DNA from: an uncultured bacterium
GTDB lineage: Bacteria > Patescibacteriota > Saccharimonadia > Saccharimonadales > Saccharimonadaceae
Reading direction: 5' to 3'
DNA length: 64,000 bases
NCBI GenBank assembly: GCA_903832635.1
Contig: CAILCF010000005.1
Location: forward strand, 1-64,000
Part shown: piece by piece, positions 1-9,646 of the stretch
Position numbering within the stretch: the first letter of the stretch is position 1
How the letters are laid out: every line of letters starts with the position of its first letter
Made by a program: the position numbers and the translations under genes
The notes under the pieces: model-generated
Databases searched by the model: none
What the model saw: only the letters and a program-made list of their open reading frames with translations
Told to the model about the DNA's origin: nothing

Positions 1-21
1 AACAAAATCCTAATAACCAGA

Positions 22-121
22 CTATCCGAGTATGTTTGACCCGCCATACGGCGGGGAGTTACGCAGGATACATAGTTGTTAGGACTTTGTTTTAAACGCG
101 AAACGAGGTTGGTTGTCGTTT
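22..121 (+). repeat. Dispersed repeat copy R1 with variable hairpin
   Basis: Matches the minus strand of 12998-13091. Three blocks are shared: 18 nt at 22-39, the short blocks at 56-62 and 64-71, and a 32-nt identical block at 90-121 that includes CGAAACGAGGTTGGTTGTCG. Between the first two blocks this copy carries the perfect hairpin CCCGCC-atac-GGCGGG (40-55), which the other copy replaces with a different, shorter sequence. It lies just downstream of smpB and has no coding potential. Function is unknown. Confidence 0.7.
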
Positions 122-156
122 GTTGGGATGGCGGGGTGGATGCTAAGAAAGTTAGA

Positions 157-633
157 TTACGAGTTTTTAATTGCACTATTAATTTCACGTTCTTGGTCAC
201 GCCGCTTCATGGTTTCTCTTTTGTCATATGTTTTTTTACCTTTACCAAGGGCTATAACAAGTTTAATAAACCGCCCACCTGTCAGTAACTTAATTGGGAC
301 AATGGTCATTCCTGATTGTTTTCTTTCAGACAAGTTATTGATTTGTTTGCGACTTGCTAAAAGTTTTCGTGGAGATGTATCTATGGTTCGTGCACCCACT
401 TTCCCCTTCTCGTTCTGTTTCAGACTAAAACTGGCGTTATTTAACCACAGTTCATCATCACGAATATTTACGAAAGAACCCTTTAACTGAATATGACCGT
501 CGCGAGCAGCACGAGTCTCTATTCCTGTCAGGACGATGCCGACAACTAACTCATCATCTAAAAAGTAATCAAAAGAAGCCCGTCGGTTTACGATGGATTT
601 GGCAACTGGTTTCTTCTTCTTTTTTTGGGCCAT
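157..633 (-). CDS. smpB: SsrA-binding protein SmpB
   Basis: SmpB binds tmRNA and brings it to stalled ribosomes for trans-translation. The 158-residue protein has the normal family length. It keeps the N-terminal NRRASFDYFL segment, the beta-barrel GIVLTGIET region, the RKLLASRKQI helix and the basic C-terminal signature GKKTYDKRETMKRRDQERE, followed by a short tail. The start follows a TACAAT hexamer by 6 nt, so the mRNA is probably leaderless. No tmRNA gene was recognised next to it. Confidence 0.95.
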   Translation of the reverse strand: MAQKKKKKPVAKSIVNRRASFDYFLDDELVVGIVLTGIETRAARDGHIQLKGSFVNIRDDELWLNNASFSLKQNEKGKVGARTIDTSPRKLLASRKQINNLSERKQSGMTIVPIKLLTGGRFIKLVIALGKGKKTYDKRETMKRRDQEREINSAIKNS

Positions 634-662
634 AATGCTATTGTAACAGATTATAGAAAGTG

Positions 663-1358
663 TTATTGCTTGGCTTGGTATTTTTTATTCAAATATGCCA
701 TTGTGACAAATTGCCAGACGAACTGATGTAATGGTAATACCCTTAGCATTTGACCAATAACTGCAAAATCATTGTATGTTCCGGCTCGAAAACCGACCTT
801 TTCTGATTTTCTCGTATTTATTACATTTTTTAAATAAACGCTTTGGAAACTTCGACGATTACCTAGTAATGATTTGTTCATCAGTACTTCCAAGCTATAT
901 CCTACTTCCGGCCTGGACGAAATTAATGGATCCATCAGGAATTTTCTCGGAATGACACGTTCACCACTTATCCAGTCCAGTTGCAGCAACTTCATAATAA
1001 GAAACGAGTTGTTGCGATAACTTAGAGTCCAGTCGACCTGTCCTGTAAGTACCGGATTCGCCAGTTTCTCGATGGATTTTTCAGTTAAACCCTGAAGGTC
1101 GGCATCAAGAAGCATAATTAAATCGTTTTTTGCCGCATCAATCCCCTTTTTAACAGATAGTGTTTTACCAATATTTTTTTCATTTTCAATTAATTTTACG
1201 TTAAATTTCCTTACAACCTGTGATGTATTATCGACTGAACCATCATTTATTACGATAACTTCATCAATTAAAGGATGATTTTCGACAACCTTTAATACAT
1301 CAGCGATTCGAGGCGCTTCATTAAAGGCTGCGATTACGACGCTAATCTTATTTTTCAT
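663..1358 (-). CDS. Family 2 glycosyltransferase
   Basis: This looks like a GT-A fold glycosyltransferase of the dolichyl-phosphate-mannose-synthase type, moving a sugar from a nucleotide donor to a lipid or polysaccharide acceptor at the inner membrane. Visible motifs are VVIAAFNEA (residues 7-15), VINDGSVDNT and the DAD metal-binding motif in LLDADLQG (about residue 85). There is no C-terminal membrane segment. A TATAAT box lies 8 nt before the ATG, suggesting a leaderless mRNA. It is divergent from the GT4 gene that follows, and the pair probably serves one glycan pathway. The substrate cannot be read from sequence. Confidence 0.85.
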   Translation of the reverse strand: MKNKISVVIAAFNEAPRIADVLKVVENHPLIDEVIVINDGSVDNTSQVVRKFNVKLIENEKNIGKTLSVKKGIDAAKNDLIMLLDADLQGLTEKSIEKLANPVLTGQVDWTLSYRNNSFLIMKLLQLDWISGERVIPRKFLMDPLISSRPEVGYSLEVLMNKSLLGNRRSFQSVYLKNVINTRKSEKVGFRAGTYNDFAVIGQMLRVLPLHQFVWQFVTMAYLNKKYQAKQ

Positions 1359-1422
1359 TAATTTTAATTATACATCCTATTACACTAGTATCGTCCGATA
1401 TTTGACATGTTATAATCATGTT

Positions 1423-2592
1423 ATGAAAATATTAATATCATCCGATTTATATTGGCCAACAGTTAATGGCGTGTCAACGGCCGCACGTACCCTAGCCCAA
1501 GGATTGGCCGGTCGCGGGCACGAAGTATTGGTTATTGCACCCAGCCAGAATGGTAAAAAATATAAAGAAGTTGACGGCAACTACACAATAGCTAGAACGG
1601 CGTCGACAATTTTCCCTTTTTATCAAAACTTTAGGATATGTTTGTACCCTTATCGTGAAGTAAAAAAAATTATCCAAGATTTTCATCCCGACGTTGTCCA
1701 TATGATGGGATTTTTAATGATTAGCCAAGCCGTCATGAAATACAGTCAAAAATACGATATACCAATGGTCAGCACAAATCATGCAATGCCTGAAAATTTG
1801 ATGGATAATCTAAAAAGGCTGGCACCTCTTTCCCGTCCGATAAATTATGTAATGAAAGAATATATCGTCCGATTTCATAAAAAGACAGATTATTTTACGA
1901 TGCCAACGCAATCTGCCCTTGATATTTTTAAACTATCAACTAGAAAATTAAAGATTCCTGTCGAGGCAGTTTCTAACGGTATAGACCTTAGCCGGTTTAA
2001 CCCCACCCCACCTCCACAAAGCATATTTAATAAATATAAAATTCCTACTGATAAGCCCATTGTTTCCTATATTGGACGAGTTGATGCCGAAAAACACATT
2101 GCTGTGCTAATCGATGCTTTTAATCGAGTCTTAAAAAAACACGACGCCCATATGATTATTGTTGGAAAAGGAACCGAAACTGCAAACTTGCAACAGCAAG
2201 CCAGAGATTTGAATATTTACGATAAAATAACCTTCCCCGGTTGCGTGTCTGAACAAGAAATTGTTGATTTTCACAAACTAGGAAACGTATTTTGTATGGC
2301 GTCACCAGTCGAACTGCAAAGTATTGTGATGTTGGAAGCAATGGCAAGTGGAAAACCGGTCGTCGCAGTTGACGCCGGCCCGTTAAAAGAACTTTGTCAA
2401 GATGGTCGAAATGGAATACTTTGCGAAACCGATAACGATAAGGAAATTTCCGAAGCAATATTACGAATTATCGATGACCCAGTAATGGCGAAGAAAATGG
2501 GAGAAGAAAGTATTAAAATTGCCGCGACTCACGACATACAAAAAACACTGGAAAGATACGAACAAATTTACACGCAAGTAATCAACAAATAA
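1423..2592 (+). CDS. GT4-family glycosyltransferase
   Basis: A GT-B retaining glycosyltransferase similar to mannosyltransferases that build glycolipids such as phosphatidylinositol mannosides. The N-terminal Rossmann domain opens with MKILISSDLYWPTVNGVST, which has the glycine/serine acceptor loop. The C-terminal domain carries SYIGRVDAEKHI, GKGTE and the E-x7-E motif in PVELQSIVMLEAMASGKPVV. I chose the ATG at 1423 because it sits 6 nt after a TATAAT box and gives the canonical family start. An upstream in-frame start at 1402 is less likely. Its end overlaps the convergent hydrolase gene by 11 bp. Confidence 0.88.
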   Translation: MKILISSDLYWPTVNGVSTAARTLAQGLAGRGHEVLVIAPSQNGKKYKEVDGNYTIARTASTIFPFYQNFRICLYPYREVKKIIQDFHPDVVHMMGFLMISQAVMKYSQKYDIPMVSTNHAMPENLMDNLKRLAPLSRPINYVMKEYIVRFHKKTDYFTMPTQSALDIFKLSTRKLKIPVEAVSNGIDLSRFNPTPPPQSIFNKYKIPTDKPIVSYIGRVDAEKHIAVLIDAFNRVLKKHDAHMIIVGKGTETANLQQQARDLNIYDKITFPGCVSEQEIVDFHKLGNVFCMASPVELQSIVMLEAMASGKPVVAVDAGPLKELCQDGRNGILCETDNDKEISEAILRIIDDPVMAKKMGEESIKIAATHDIQKTLERYEQIYTQVINK

Positions 2593-3412
2593 ATTTTTGA
2601 ATCAATTCAGCTACTTTTTGCGGAGTCTCGTAGTGAGTTAAATGACCGGTTTTTTCTATAACTTCAAGTTCGGCATTTGGAAATAGTTTCACAAGTTCTC
2701 GCTGTTTCTTCAGGGGCGTAACAGTATCGAGCGCACCGGCTATTAAAAGTGTCGGTACATTTATATCACCTGCAACATCGCGAACACAGTCGTGGATTGA
2801 AGCATCAAATGCTTCATTGGCGACTCGTCGATTGGCAAATGTACTGAAGTGTTGCAGGTGTTGGTTGTGAATAAAAGCGCGAACTTTTTTATCGCGTGTT
2901 TTTGCAAGTGTGATACTCATGGCCATCACACTAAATTTTGACGACAAAAGTTTCATACCGGCAGATTCAGACAAAAGTCGGCTAAGCCAATAATAAAATA
3001 CAGCTATTTGTGTCAAGATTGCCTTTGCACCCTCCAGCGCTGAAACACCTATTGGGTTTACCATAATAAGTTTTGAAATCGTTTGTGGATATTTTTTTGC
3101 ATAATAACCAACGATAATACTTCCAAATGAATGTCCTAACAAAACCGGCGGTTCTGGCAATTTTAAATCGGACATGAATTTTTCCAGCCACACGACATAA
3201 TTTTCAACCGAATGCTCACCAGCTAATTCTTTGGAAATTCCAAAACCCGGCAAATCAGGAATGATAATCCTAAATTCGGTCAAGGAAGTGGCAATTAAAT
3301 CCAAGCCATGGTGTGTTCCGCGCAGACCATGAATCATTACGATTACTGGTAATTTCGAACCATCATTATAAACCCAATAATCGGTATCGGTTGTTTTCAG
3401 GTGTTCGCCCAT
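2582..3412 (-). CDS. Alpha/beta-fold hydrolase
   Basis: A 276-residue alpha/beta hydrolase. The oxyanion HG motif is in VIMIHGLRGT. The nucleophile elbow is GHSFG (about residues 92-96). The likely acid is Asp in IAGALDTVTP and the likely base is His in EKTGHLTHYE, so the catalytic triad is complete. There is no signal peptide, so it should be cytosolic. Family members include esterases, lipases and haloalkane dehalogenases, and the substrate is unknown. A TATAAT box ends 7 nt before the ATG, again leaderless. It is convergent with and overlaps the GT4 gene. Confidence 0.85.
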   Translation of the reverse strand: MGEHLKTTDTDYWVYNDGSKLPVIVMIHGLRGTHHGLDLIATSLTEFRIIIPDLPGFGISKELAGEHSVENYVVWLEKFMSDLKLPEPPVLLGHSFGSIIVGYYAKKYPQTISKLIMVNPIGVSALEGAKAILTQIAVFYYWLSRLLSESAGMKLLSSKFSVMAMSITLAKTRDKKVRAFIHNQHLQHFSTFANRRVANEAFDASIHDCVRDVAGDINVPTLLIAGALDTVTPLKKQRELVKLFPNAELEVIEKTGHLTHYETPQKVAELIQKFIC

Positions 3413-3464
3413 ATTGAATATTATACCCTACTATTTCCACCCCTGTTATGTTATGCTATACCGG

Positions 3465-5105
3465 ATGATTGCAGATATTAAAGTCAGCGAAAAAAGTTTT
3501 GGTTCCAAGATATTAATGACCGGAATCATTTTTAGTATTGATGATAGCGAAAAAGTGGGTCTGATAGGTCGCAACGGTGTCGGAAAATCTACGCTTTTTG
3601 GTATCTTGACGGGAAATGATAAAGATTTTAGCGGTGAAGTGATTTTTAAGCGAGGAACCGTAGTTGTGTCGACTGCGCAAGAGCACAACGACATGGGCGA
3701 TACAACTGTACTTCAATATGTTTTGGCTGGTTTGCCGGAATACTCAAAACTCAGTCACATCATCGAGACTTATCCGAATTCTATGGGCGATAATATGAAG
3801 CTGATTCACGAATACACTCAGGCTTTAAATAGGTTCAGTGATAAAGGCTTTTATCAAATTGAAGAACAAATCGAGCGTGAACTTGATAATTTTCAATTGC
3901 CTGATATCGCTCATCGAAAATTCCAAACACTTTCTGGTGGTGAAAAGAGATTGATTGAAGTGGTTAAAATTATGCATAGCGATGCCGATTTGGCGCTAGT
4001 GGATGAACCGACAAATCACATGGACTATACTGCAAAAAGTCAATATATCCAGTGGATGAAAGATGCTCGTGAAGCAATGTTAGTAATTACCCACGACCGA
4101 GACGTGCTAAATGAAGTCGACAGAATAGTCGAGTTAAAAGACGGCCATTGTGTCAGCTATAAGGGAAACTACACTGCATACTTGAAACAAAACGCAATAA
4201 GTACTGGTTCTAAAATGAACGATTTCGAAATGGTTGAAAAACGGATTGTAAATTTAAAACAAAAAGTTATTGACTACCAGCGCTTAAAAGAAAAATCGCG
4301 CAACCCGTCGACTATTCAAAGGTTTAAAAGACTTGAGGAAAACTCACGCATAGATTTGGCAGATTTGCAGAAAATCGAAAAACCGACTTTTTGGATTGAC
4401 AAAGATTCAGCTGAAAACCTAAATTACAAAATAGCTGCACAATACACAAAATTCAAAACCCGAAATATTCGTATGAATCTACATACAGATGAGTCTCGGA
4501 GCAAGCATATACTTATATCTGCTAGAGATTTGTCGCTGGGTTTTGGAACTCCCCTTTTTAGCGGAATAAATATTGATTTACGTGAGAGCGAAGCACTTGA
4601 ACTGCGTGGACGTAACGGTGCTGGTAAAACAACCCTTATAAAAGCACTTTTAGGTAACAAATCTGGCGACATCGTACAATTTTGTGGCGAAATTTCTCTT
4701 GATTCTCATGTACGTGTTGGTATATATGAACAAGAAATTTCACCAAAATATTTTGATTTACCTCTTGATAAAGCAATTGAGAAGTTGTATTTAGATAGAA
4801 GTCTTTCGATTTCAACTACAAAAATTCGAAGTTTAATAAGTGATTATTTATTTACCGAAAGCGACATAAAAACCCCCATCCATCTGTTATCGGGTGGACA
4901 AAAAGCCAGGTTTCAGTTGATTGCCATGTTATCAAACAGCCCTCAACTCCTGATTCTTGATGAACCGACCAACCACTTGGATTTGCCAAGTATCGAAGAG
5001 CTTGAAACGGCTTTAAAAAAATACAATGGTTCTGTGCTTTATGTCAGCCATGACGGTTATTTTTGTCGTGCCATGGGAGGCGAAGTGCTCCAAATCGGCG
5101 ATTAA
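3465..5105 (+). CDS. ABC-F family ATPase
   Basis: ABC-F proteins carry two ABC ATPase domains and no membrane part. They act on the ribosome as translation factors or in antibiotic protection. Domain 1 has Walker A GRNGVGKST, signature LSGGEKR and Walker B LALVDEPTNHMD. A charged linker of about 80 residues follows (around residues 240-330). Domain 2 has GRNGAGKTT, LSGGQKAR and LLILDEPTNHLDLPS. The start at 3465 gives the normal N-terminus MIADIKVSEKSFG and lies about 9 nt after a TATGCT box. Whether it is an Uup/EttA-type factor or a resistance protein cannot be told from sequence. Confidence 0.88.
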   Translation: MIADIKVSEKSFGSKILMTGIIFSIDDSEKVGLIGRNGVGKSTLFGILTGNDKDFSGEVIFKRGTVVVSTAQEHNDMGDTTVLQYVLAGLPEYSKLSHIIETYPNSMGDNMKLIHEYTQALNRFSDKGFYQIEEQIERELDNFQLPDIAHRKFQTLSGGEKRLIEVVKIMHSDADLALVDEPTNHMDYTAKSQYIQWMKDAREAMLVITHDRDVLNEVDRIVELKDGHCVSYKGNYTAYLKQNAISTGSKMNDFEMVEKRIVNLKQKVIDYQRLKEKSRNPSTIQRFKRLEENSRIDLADLQKIEKPTFWIDKDSAENLNYKIAAQYTKFKTRNIRMNLHTDESRSKHILISARDLSLGFGTPLFSGINIDLRESEALELRGRNGAGKTTLIKALLGNKSGDIVQFCGEISLDSHVRVGIYEQEISPKYFDLPLDKAIEKLYLDRSLSISTTKIRSLISDYLFTESDIKTPIHLLSGGQKARFQLIAMLSNSPQLLILDEPTNHLDLPSIEELETALKKYNGSVLYVSHDGYFCRAMGGEVLQIGD

Positions 5106-5167
5106 CCCTGTTTTTTTATCTTTTTGCTTATGTTATACTAAACGCATTAGTTATATGGGGTAATTGC

Positions 5168-8100
5168 GTGAGTCTCATTGGTTCATCTATCAGAAAAACA
5201 AATAATCGAAATCGTTCAAACGGCTTTGCTTTACCGACGATATTAATTGCATCAATAATCATGCTTGCTGTTCTGCTGGTATCTGTTATTTCAACTTCTG
5301 CTGTTACCGTATCATTACAGGCCCAATATTATAATCAAGTTGCGCAAAATGCCGGTGATGCCGGTTTGGCATATGCAAATGCATGTTTGGCTGCAAATGG
5401 TGGTATACCGCTTTGGACTGATGCTAACCCATTGACCCCAAGTACTGATTGTTCGGGTAATCAATTAGCCGGATTATCTTGCACGACTAATATAAATGAT
5501 CCTCGATGTTCCGTTTCGTCTAATGGGGGTGCTGTTGTAAGTTTATTGGTTGTAGGTGGTGGAGGTGCCGGTGGTGGTAATGGAAGCGGTCAGAATATCG
5601 GATCCGGTGGTGGTGGTGGTGGTGGTGTAGTTTATATTCCATCAATTAACTTGACGACACAACCAAATACGGTAGTCATCGGAGCCGGGGGTACAGGCTC
5701 TACGGGGGCTCCAACCCCAGGGGGATCAACTTCGTTTGGTCAAATCAGTGCAGCTGGCGGGGGTATAGGTTCTGGATATAATGGGAGTACAGGTTCATGG
5801 TATGCTGCCGGTACTGGTGGTTCAGGTGGCGGTGGAGATTATGCGTACAATTTGGGCGGCACAGGACTAGGAACGCAAGGAAATAGTGGCGGTAAAGGTC
5901 TATCTCCTGCCAATTATCCTGGCGGCGGCGGTGGGGGCGCTGGAGCTATTGGGTTGGATGCTCCAAATAACAACGCTGGCGGAAACGGTGGTGCTGGTTT
6001 ATCAAACAGTATATCCGGCGCCGCGGTTTATTACGGTGGTGGTGGTGGTGGTGGTCTTGGAAACAGCGGCAACTCTGGAGTGTTTGGCACGGGTGGAAGT
6101 GGTGGTGGCGGAAACGGATCAGCGAGTACTAACGGTGCAAGTGGCACAAATAATACAGGTGGCGGCGGCGGTGGGGCTGGTAATAATACCTCTATAGCGC
6201 CTTATTCTAATTCTGCGGGGGGGAGCGGTGGTTCCGGAGTTGTTATAATTTCCTTCCCTACCGGTTCAGTTAGCGCATCAGCGACAGGAACAACAAATAC
6301 TCCTTCCGGGGGGAATGATATATATAAATTTACTGGAAATGGGACATTTACTGTAAATTCTGTTAGTAGCGGAATCACTACTTCAACTTTTTCGGTCGGT
6401 GCTCCGACTGTCGTAAGTGGTGTTGTGACCAAAATGACCTCTATCGGGTCATCAAATCTATACAGATCATCTATAGGTAATTTATGGCGACAATATAACC
6501 AAACTCGGGTATATAACTCAAATACATATGCCGGGTCATCAATTACGGTGTATGCTTGGGGAGCTGGTGGGGCTGGTGGAACACCAGGTGGCTGGGTTTA
6601 TGGTGCACCAGGTGGCGCCGGTGGAGCTGCACAAGGGGTTTTGAAAAACCCTGTTGGGGCATACCCTGTAGTTGTAGGTGGCGGTGGAATTGTTAATGGC
6701 TATAATGGTGGTAATATTGGTTGTACTGTTGGGGGTGGAGCCTGTGCATCTACATTCAATAACACTGATAACCGATATGGAAGTGGTGGTGGTGGATATT
6801 CAGGTATATTTTCACAGACGATTCAGGGCGCACAGGCACTACTTATTGCCGGCGGTGGTGGTGGTGGTGGCAGCAGTCGTGCTGGAACTGGTAACGCTGG
6901 TGGAGCTGGTGGCGGTTCAGTTGGCCAAGATGGTAATGCACCGTGGAACGTTGCTTACAGAGGTCGCGGTGGTACTCAAACTTCAGCTGGTGCCAACGCA
7001 AGTTCTGACAGTCCGGGCGGTGGTGGCGGACAAACAATATTGCTTGGTGGGGCTCCATTAACATGGAGTTACGGTGGCGCCGGTGGCGGAGGATTTTACG
7101 GTGGTTCGGCCGGAGGCTATAATGAACCGAATACAATGGGCGGTGGTGGCGGTGGTTCTGGCACCTACAATCAGACATACGTCACTTCTCCACAGCTTTA
7201 CATCGGTTCTGGCACGACTCCTGGAAATCCAAATAGTTCTCTAAGGGGAACTGCCGGAAACGCAGGTGGTGTTGCCGGACCCGGTAGTTCTGGTGTAGTT
7301 GTTATCAGCTACCCTACCGGAACGGTGACAGCAACCGGTGGTACAATCACCTATTCAAATGGCTATACTTATCATACATTTACATCATCCGGGACATTTA
7401 CTGTCGGCCCAACCGTGAGGGTGTTGGTTGTTGGTGGTGGTGGCGGCGGTGGTGAGTGGGGTGGTGGCGGCGGTGGTGGTTTTGCTTATAATTCAGCCAT
7501 ATCGGTCAGTAACGGGACTCCTTATACGGTTACGGTTGGGGGGGGTGGTGCCGGTGGTACATCCGGAACTGTTCCAGGTACTAATGGTTCAGGATCATCA
7601 TTTTCAGTGTTATCGGTAGCTGGCGGTGGAGGCGGCGGAAAAGTTGATGCAGTAGGTATTGCTGGGGCCTCTGGCGGCGGCGGCGGCGCAAATAGTACCG
7701 TGGGACCGGTATTTGCGGGCGGAAGTGGAATTAGTGGACAAGGTTATGCAGGCGGGACAACAACTGGGTTAGGATGTAGTCCAAGTGGTGGCGGTGGCGG
7801 TGCCGGCGCGGTTGGTGGGAATAACGGCGTTTCATTAGGTGGAAATGGCGGTGTCGGTTTAGCAAATCCAATATCAGGTTCAATTTCTGGTCATAATGTT
7901 AGTGGAACGTATTATTTTTCCGGCGGTGGAGGTGGTGGGGCCTCTTGTGGTGCTGGTGGGTATGGTGGGTATGGTGGAGCTGGTTCTGGTAAGGTCCAAG
8001 GGACATCAGGACAAGATGCATTTGTAGCTAATTCCGGTGGCGGTGGCGGCGGCGGTGGGCCTCCTGGAGGTGCAGGTGCTGGAGGTATTGTGATAATTAG

Positions 8101-8218
8101 CTATCCAACCGGCTCGTTAATTGCGACCCCAACGTATACTGGCGGCGGTGCCACAACTACTTCAAATGGCTATACTATTCATACTTTTACGGGTTCCGGG
8201 TCTATAATTTTCCAATAA
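5168..8218 (+). CDS. Large glycine-rich pseudopilin-like exported protein
   Basis: A 1016-residue surface protein. The start is GTG at 5168, preceded by TGGGG at SD distance. The N-terminus has a basic leader, then [19 protein letters not shown], a hydrophobic helix of type IV pilin/PilX type. The rest holds three long glycine-rich modules. Each begins with a strand plus GGGGGG run and ends with a near-identical strand: [22 protein letters not shown] and [10 protein letters not shown]. Each is followed by a [15 protein letters not shown] strand, as in glycine-rich adhesin domains. Many runs of GGT/GGC codons and G tracts (for example G8 at 7538-7545) are present. It is probably an adhesin or pilus-associated fibre; host attachment is an inference. 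Confidence 0.75.
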   Translation: MSLIGSSIRKTNNRNRSNGFALPTILIASIIMLAVLLVSVISTSAVTVSLQAQYYNQVAQNAGDAGLAYANACLAANGGIPLWTDANPLTPSTDCSGNQLAGLSCTTNINDPRCSVSSNGGAVVSLLVVGGGGAGGGNGSGQNIGSGGGGGGGVVYIPSINLTTQPNTVVIGAGGTGSTGAPTPGGSTSFGQISAAGGGIGSGYNGSTGSWYAAGTGGSGGGGDYAYNLGGTGLGTQGNSGGKGLSPANYPGGGGGGAGAIGLDAPNNNAGGNGGAGLSNSISGAAVYYGGGGGGGLGNSGNSGVFGTGGSGGGGNGSASTNGASGTNNTGGGGGGAGNNTSIAPYSNSAGGSGGSGVVIISFPTGSVSASATGTTNTPSGGNDIYKFTGNGTFTVNSVSSGITTSTFSVGAPTVVSGVVTKMTSIGSSNLYRSSIGNLWRQYNQTRVYNSNTYAGSSITVYAWGAGGAGGTPGGWVYGAPGGAGGAAQGVLKNPVGAYPVVVGGGGIVNGYNGGNIGCTVGGGACASTFNNTDNRYGSGGGGYSGIFSQTIQGAQALLIAGGGGGGGSSRAGTGNAGGAGGGSVGQDGNAPWNVAYRGRGGTQTSAGANASSDSPGGGGGQTILLGGAPLTWSYGGAGGGGFYGGSAGGYNEPNTMGGGGGGSGTYNQTYVTSPQLYIGSGTTPGNPNSSLRGTAGNAGGVAGPGSSGVVVISYPTGTVTATGGTITYSNGYTYHTFTSSGTFTVGPTVRVLVVGGGGGGGEWGGGGGGGFAYNSAISVSNGTPYTVTVGGGGAGGTSGTVPGTNGSGSSFSVLSVAGGGGGGKVDAVGIAGASGGGGGANSTVGPVFAGGSGISGQGYAGGTTTGLGCSPSGGGGGAGAVGGNNGVSLGGNGGVGLANPISGSISGHNVSGTYYFSGGGGGGASCGAGGYGGYGGAGSGKVQGTSGQDAFVANSGGGGGGGGPPGGAGAGGIVIISYPTGSLIATPTYTGGGATTTSNGYTIHTFTGSGSIIFQ

Positions 8219-9152
8219 TTTCGCGTACTCCCGATGTATTTTTGGTGTGCATCAACTCGTCACGAAGCTCGCTGGCACCAGGAAAATCACGGATATACAT
8301 CTTGAAAAAGCGTTTTAATGGGTCAAATTTCAGCGGTTCTGATTCGATTGAATATTTATCATGCAAATCCAGGTGAAGTTTTAATAAGCCTAGCAGCTCA
8401 TCCCTGCTATGAGTCCTATCCTCAACATGAAATGCGAACGGGTTCGTAAAAACTCCGCGACCAATCATAATCCCATCAACTCCGTATTTTTCAACCAATT
8501 CCAACCCATGTTGCCTGTCGCGGATATCGCCGTTGATTGTAAGCAGTGTATTAGGTGCAATTTCATCACGAAGTTTTTTAATTTCGGATATAAGTTCGAA
8601 GTGCGCGCCGACCTTGCTCATCTCTTTTCTGGTCCGTAAATGAACGGTCAAATTTACAATATCTTGACGAAGTAAAAATCCTACCCATTCTTCCCACTTG
8701 TCAATTGCGACGTCGCTAAGCCTAGTTTTTACACTGACAGGCAATCCACCATTTTTTGCTGCTTCAATTAATTCACCGGCAAGTTCCGGTGTTTTTATTA
8801 ATGCACTTCCCGACCCGGTTTTAATGACTGATTTATCTGGACAGCCCATGTTAATATCAATTCCAGAAAAACCCATCCTGGCAAGTTCAACGCTCATTTT
8901 TGCAAACTCATCGGGTTTTGTCCCCCAGATTTGGGCCACAATCGGTTTTTCATCATCCGTAAATAGCAGTCTTCTTTTGGTACTGTGTCTACCCTTGGGG
9001 CTGCAAAAACTGGATGCATTAACGAATTCAGTAAAGAATATGTCGGGTTTTGCTGCAGACGCGATGACGTGGCGGAATACAATATCCGTCACAGCTTCCA
9101 TTGGCGCCAGGATAAAAAAAGGTTTTTGCAGATTGTTCCAAAAATTCGTCAT
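8202..9152 (-). CDS. dus: tRNA-dihydrouridine synthase
   Basis: This enzyme reduces uridine to dihydrouridine in tRNA using FMN and NADPH. The TIM-barrel motifs are LAPMEAVTD at the N-terminus, the catalytic cysteine in [15 protein letters not shown], and the FMN phosphate-binding region DGIMIGRG. The 316-residue length is normal. I placed the start at 9152 (MTNFWNNLQ) because upstream in-frame codons fall in a structured RNA and match nothing in the family. A GAGAGGG sequence, the only SD candidate, lies inside a hairpin. The end overlaps the convergent glycine-rich gene by 17 bp. Confidence 0.9.
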   Translation of the reverse strand: MTNFWNNLQKPFFILAPMEAVTDIVFRHVIASAAKPDIFFTEFVNASSFCSPKGRHSTKRRLLFTDDEKPIVAQIWGTKPDEFAKMSVELARMGFSGIDINMGCPDKSVIKTGSGSALIKTPELAGELIEAAKNGGLPVSVKTRLSDVAIDKWEEWVGFLLRQDIVNLTVHLRTRKEMSKVGAHFELISEIKKLRDEIAPNTLLTINGDIRDRQHGLELVEKYGVDGIMIGRGVFTNPFAFHVEDRTHSRDELLGLLKLHLDLHDKYSIESEPLKFDPLKRFFKMYIRDFPGASELRDELMHTKNTSGVREIIGKL

Positions 9153-9611
9153 CAAGTAAAGCGCCCTCTCGGAAGGCGCAAGCTCACACACTTGTGTCAG
9201 CCGAGAGGGGTAGTTCATGGGACAGAGATTCGAGGCAGCAATGCGATTCTTGGTTATTTGCAGTTTAGGGCCGTGGACGGTTGTCTTTCGACGTGTCTTG
9301 TGTGCTATTCGCATCTTGGTGAACCCGCATCAGAACGATGTCCCTCAGCTGGTTGTCCCTTTCGGGCACGTCGTTGGTTTGGGACGGTTGTGATTGCCGA
9401 ATTGATTTTTCGGACATGCGGGTTTCCACTCCTTGCTTTTCAGCGTGTTGGAATGATGCAAACTATCGCAGTCAGTTGTATCAGGCAACCTTGTTGCAGG
9501 TACGCCTTATCGTTCGACTTGTCTTGGTTTTTTGTCCAAGCTCTGCCTTGCCTCCTCTGTAAAATTTCAGTAGAGAGGATAAAATCCGTGTGAGGACCCT
9601 CAATCTACATT
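9153..9611 (-). ncRNA. Long structured leader RNA upstream of dus, or independent ncRNA
   Basis: About 460 nt lie between a near-consensus promoter and the dus start. The stretch is clearly richer in GC than its neighbours and is full of hairpins. Read on the minus strand they include CTTGG-CCAAG, GCAAC-aag-GTTGC, CCGAA-TTCGG, CCC-gaaa-GGG, and a domain closed by AACCCGCAT with ATGCGGGTT. Just before dus, CCCTCTCGG pairs with CCGAGAGGG, while GCGCC-GGCGC uses part of the same bases. The two hairpins exclude each other and cover the SD. I found no match to RNase P, tmRNA, SRP or 6S hallmarks. Confidence 0.45.
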
Positions 9612-9617
9612 AGTGTT

Positions 9618-9646
9618 ACAATAGCAAAATAACAGATACGTGTCAA
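9618..9646 (-). promoter_or_regulatory. Near-consensus sigma-70 promoter of the dus leader
   Basis: The minus strand reads TTGACA (9646-9641), a 17-nt spacer, then TATTGT (9623-9618). The -35 box begins directly after the uvrD stop codon, so the leader RNA has its own promoter rather than relying on readthrough. Expected +1 is near 9611. Confidence 0.75.

Noticed and set aside
1-156. tmRNA gene next to smpB
   Set aside because: No tRNA-like ends, T-arm or ALAA-type tag was found on either strand; the stretch is repeat R1.
5886-7619. Val- and Ala-rich ORFs in other frames of the glycine-rich gene
   Set aside because: Frame-shifted readings of GGT/GGC repeats give poly-Val and poly-Ala; the pilin-type frame is the real one.
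8985-9593. A 202-codon plus-strand ORF across the dus start and leader
   Set aside because: It runs antisense to dus and to the structured leader, has many Cys/Arg/Trp and no family-like pattern, and lacks an SD.
9153-9611. RNase P RNA, tmRNA, SRP RNA or T-box identity for the dus leader
   Set aside because: Conserved pieces of these RNAs were looked for on both strands. Only an 11-nt chance likeness to the 16S 5' region (CAAGTCGAACG) and a weak T-box-like GTGGAAACCCGC were found.
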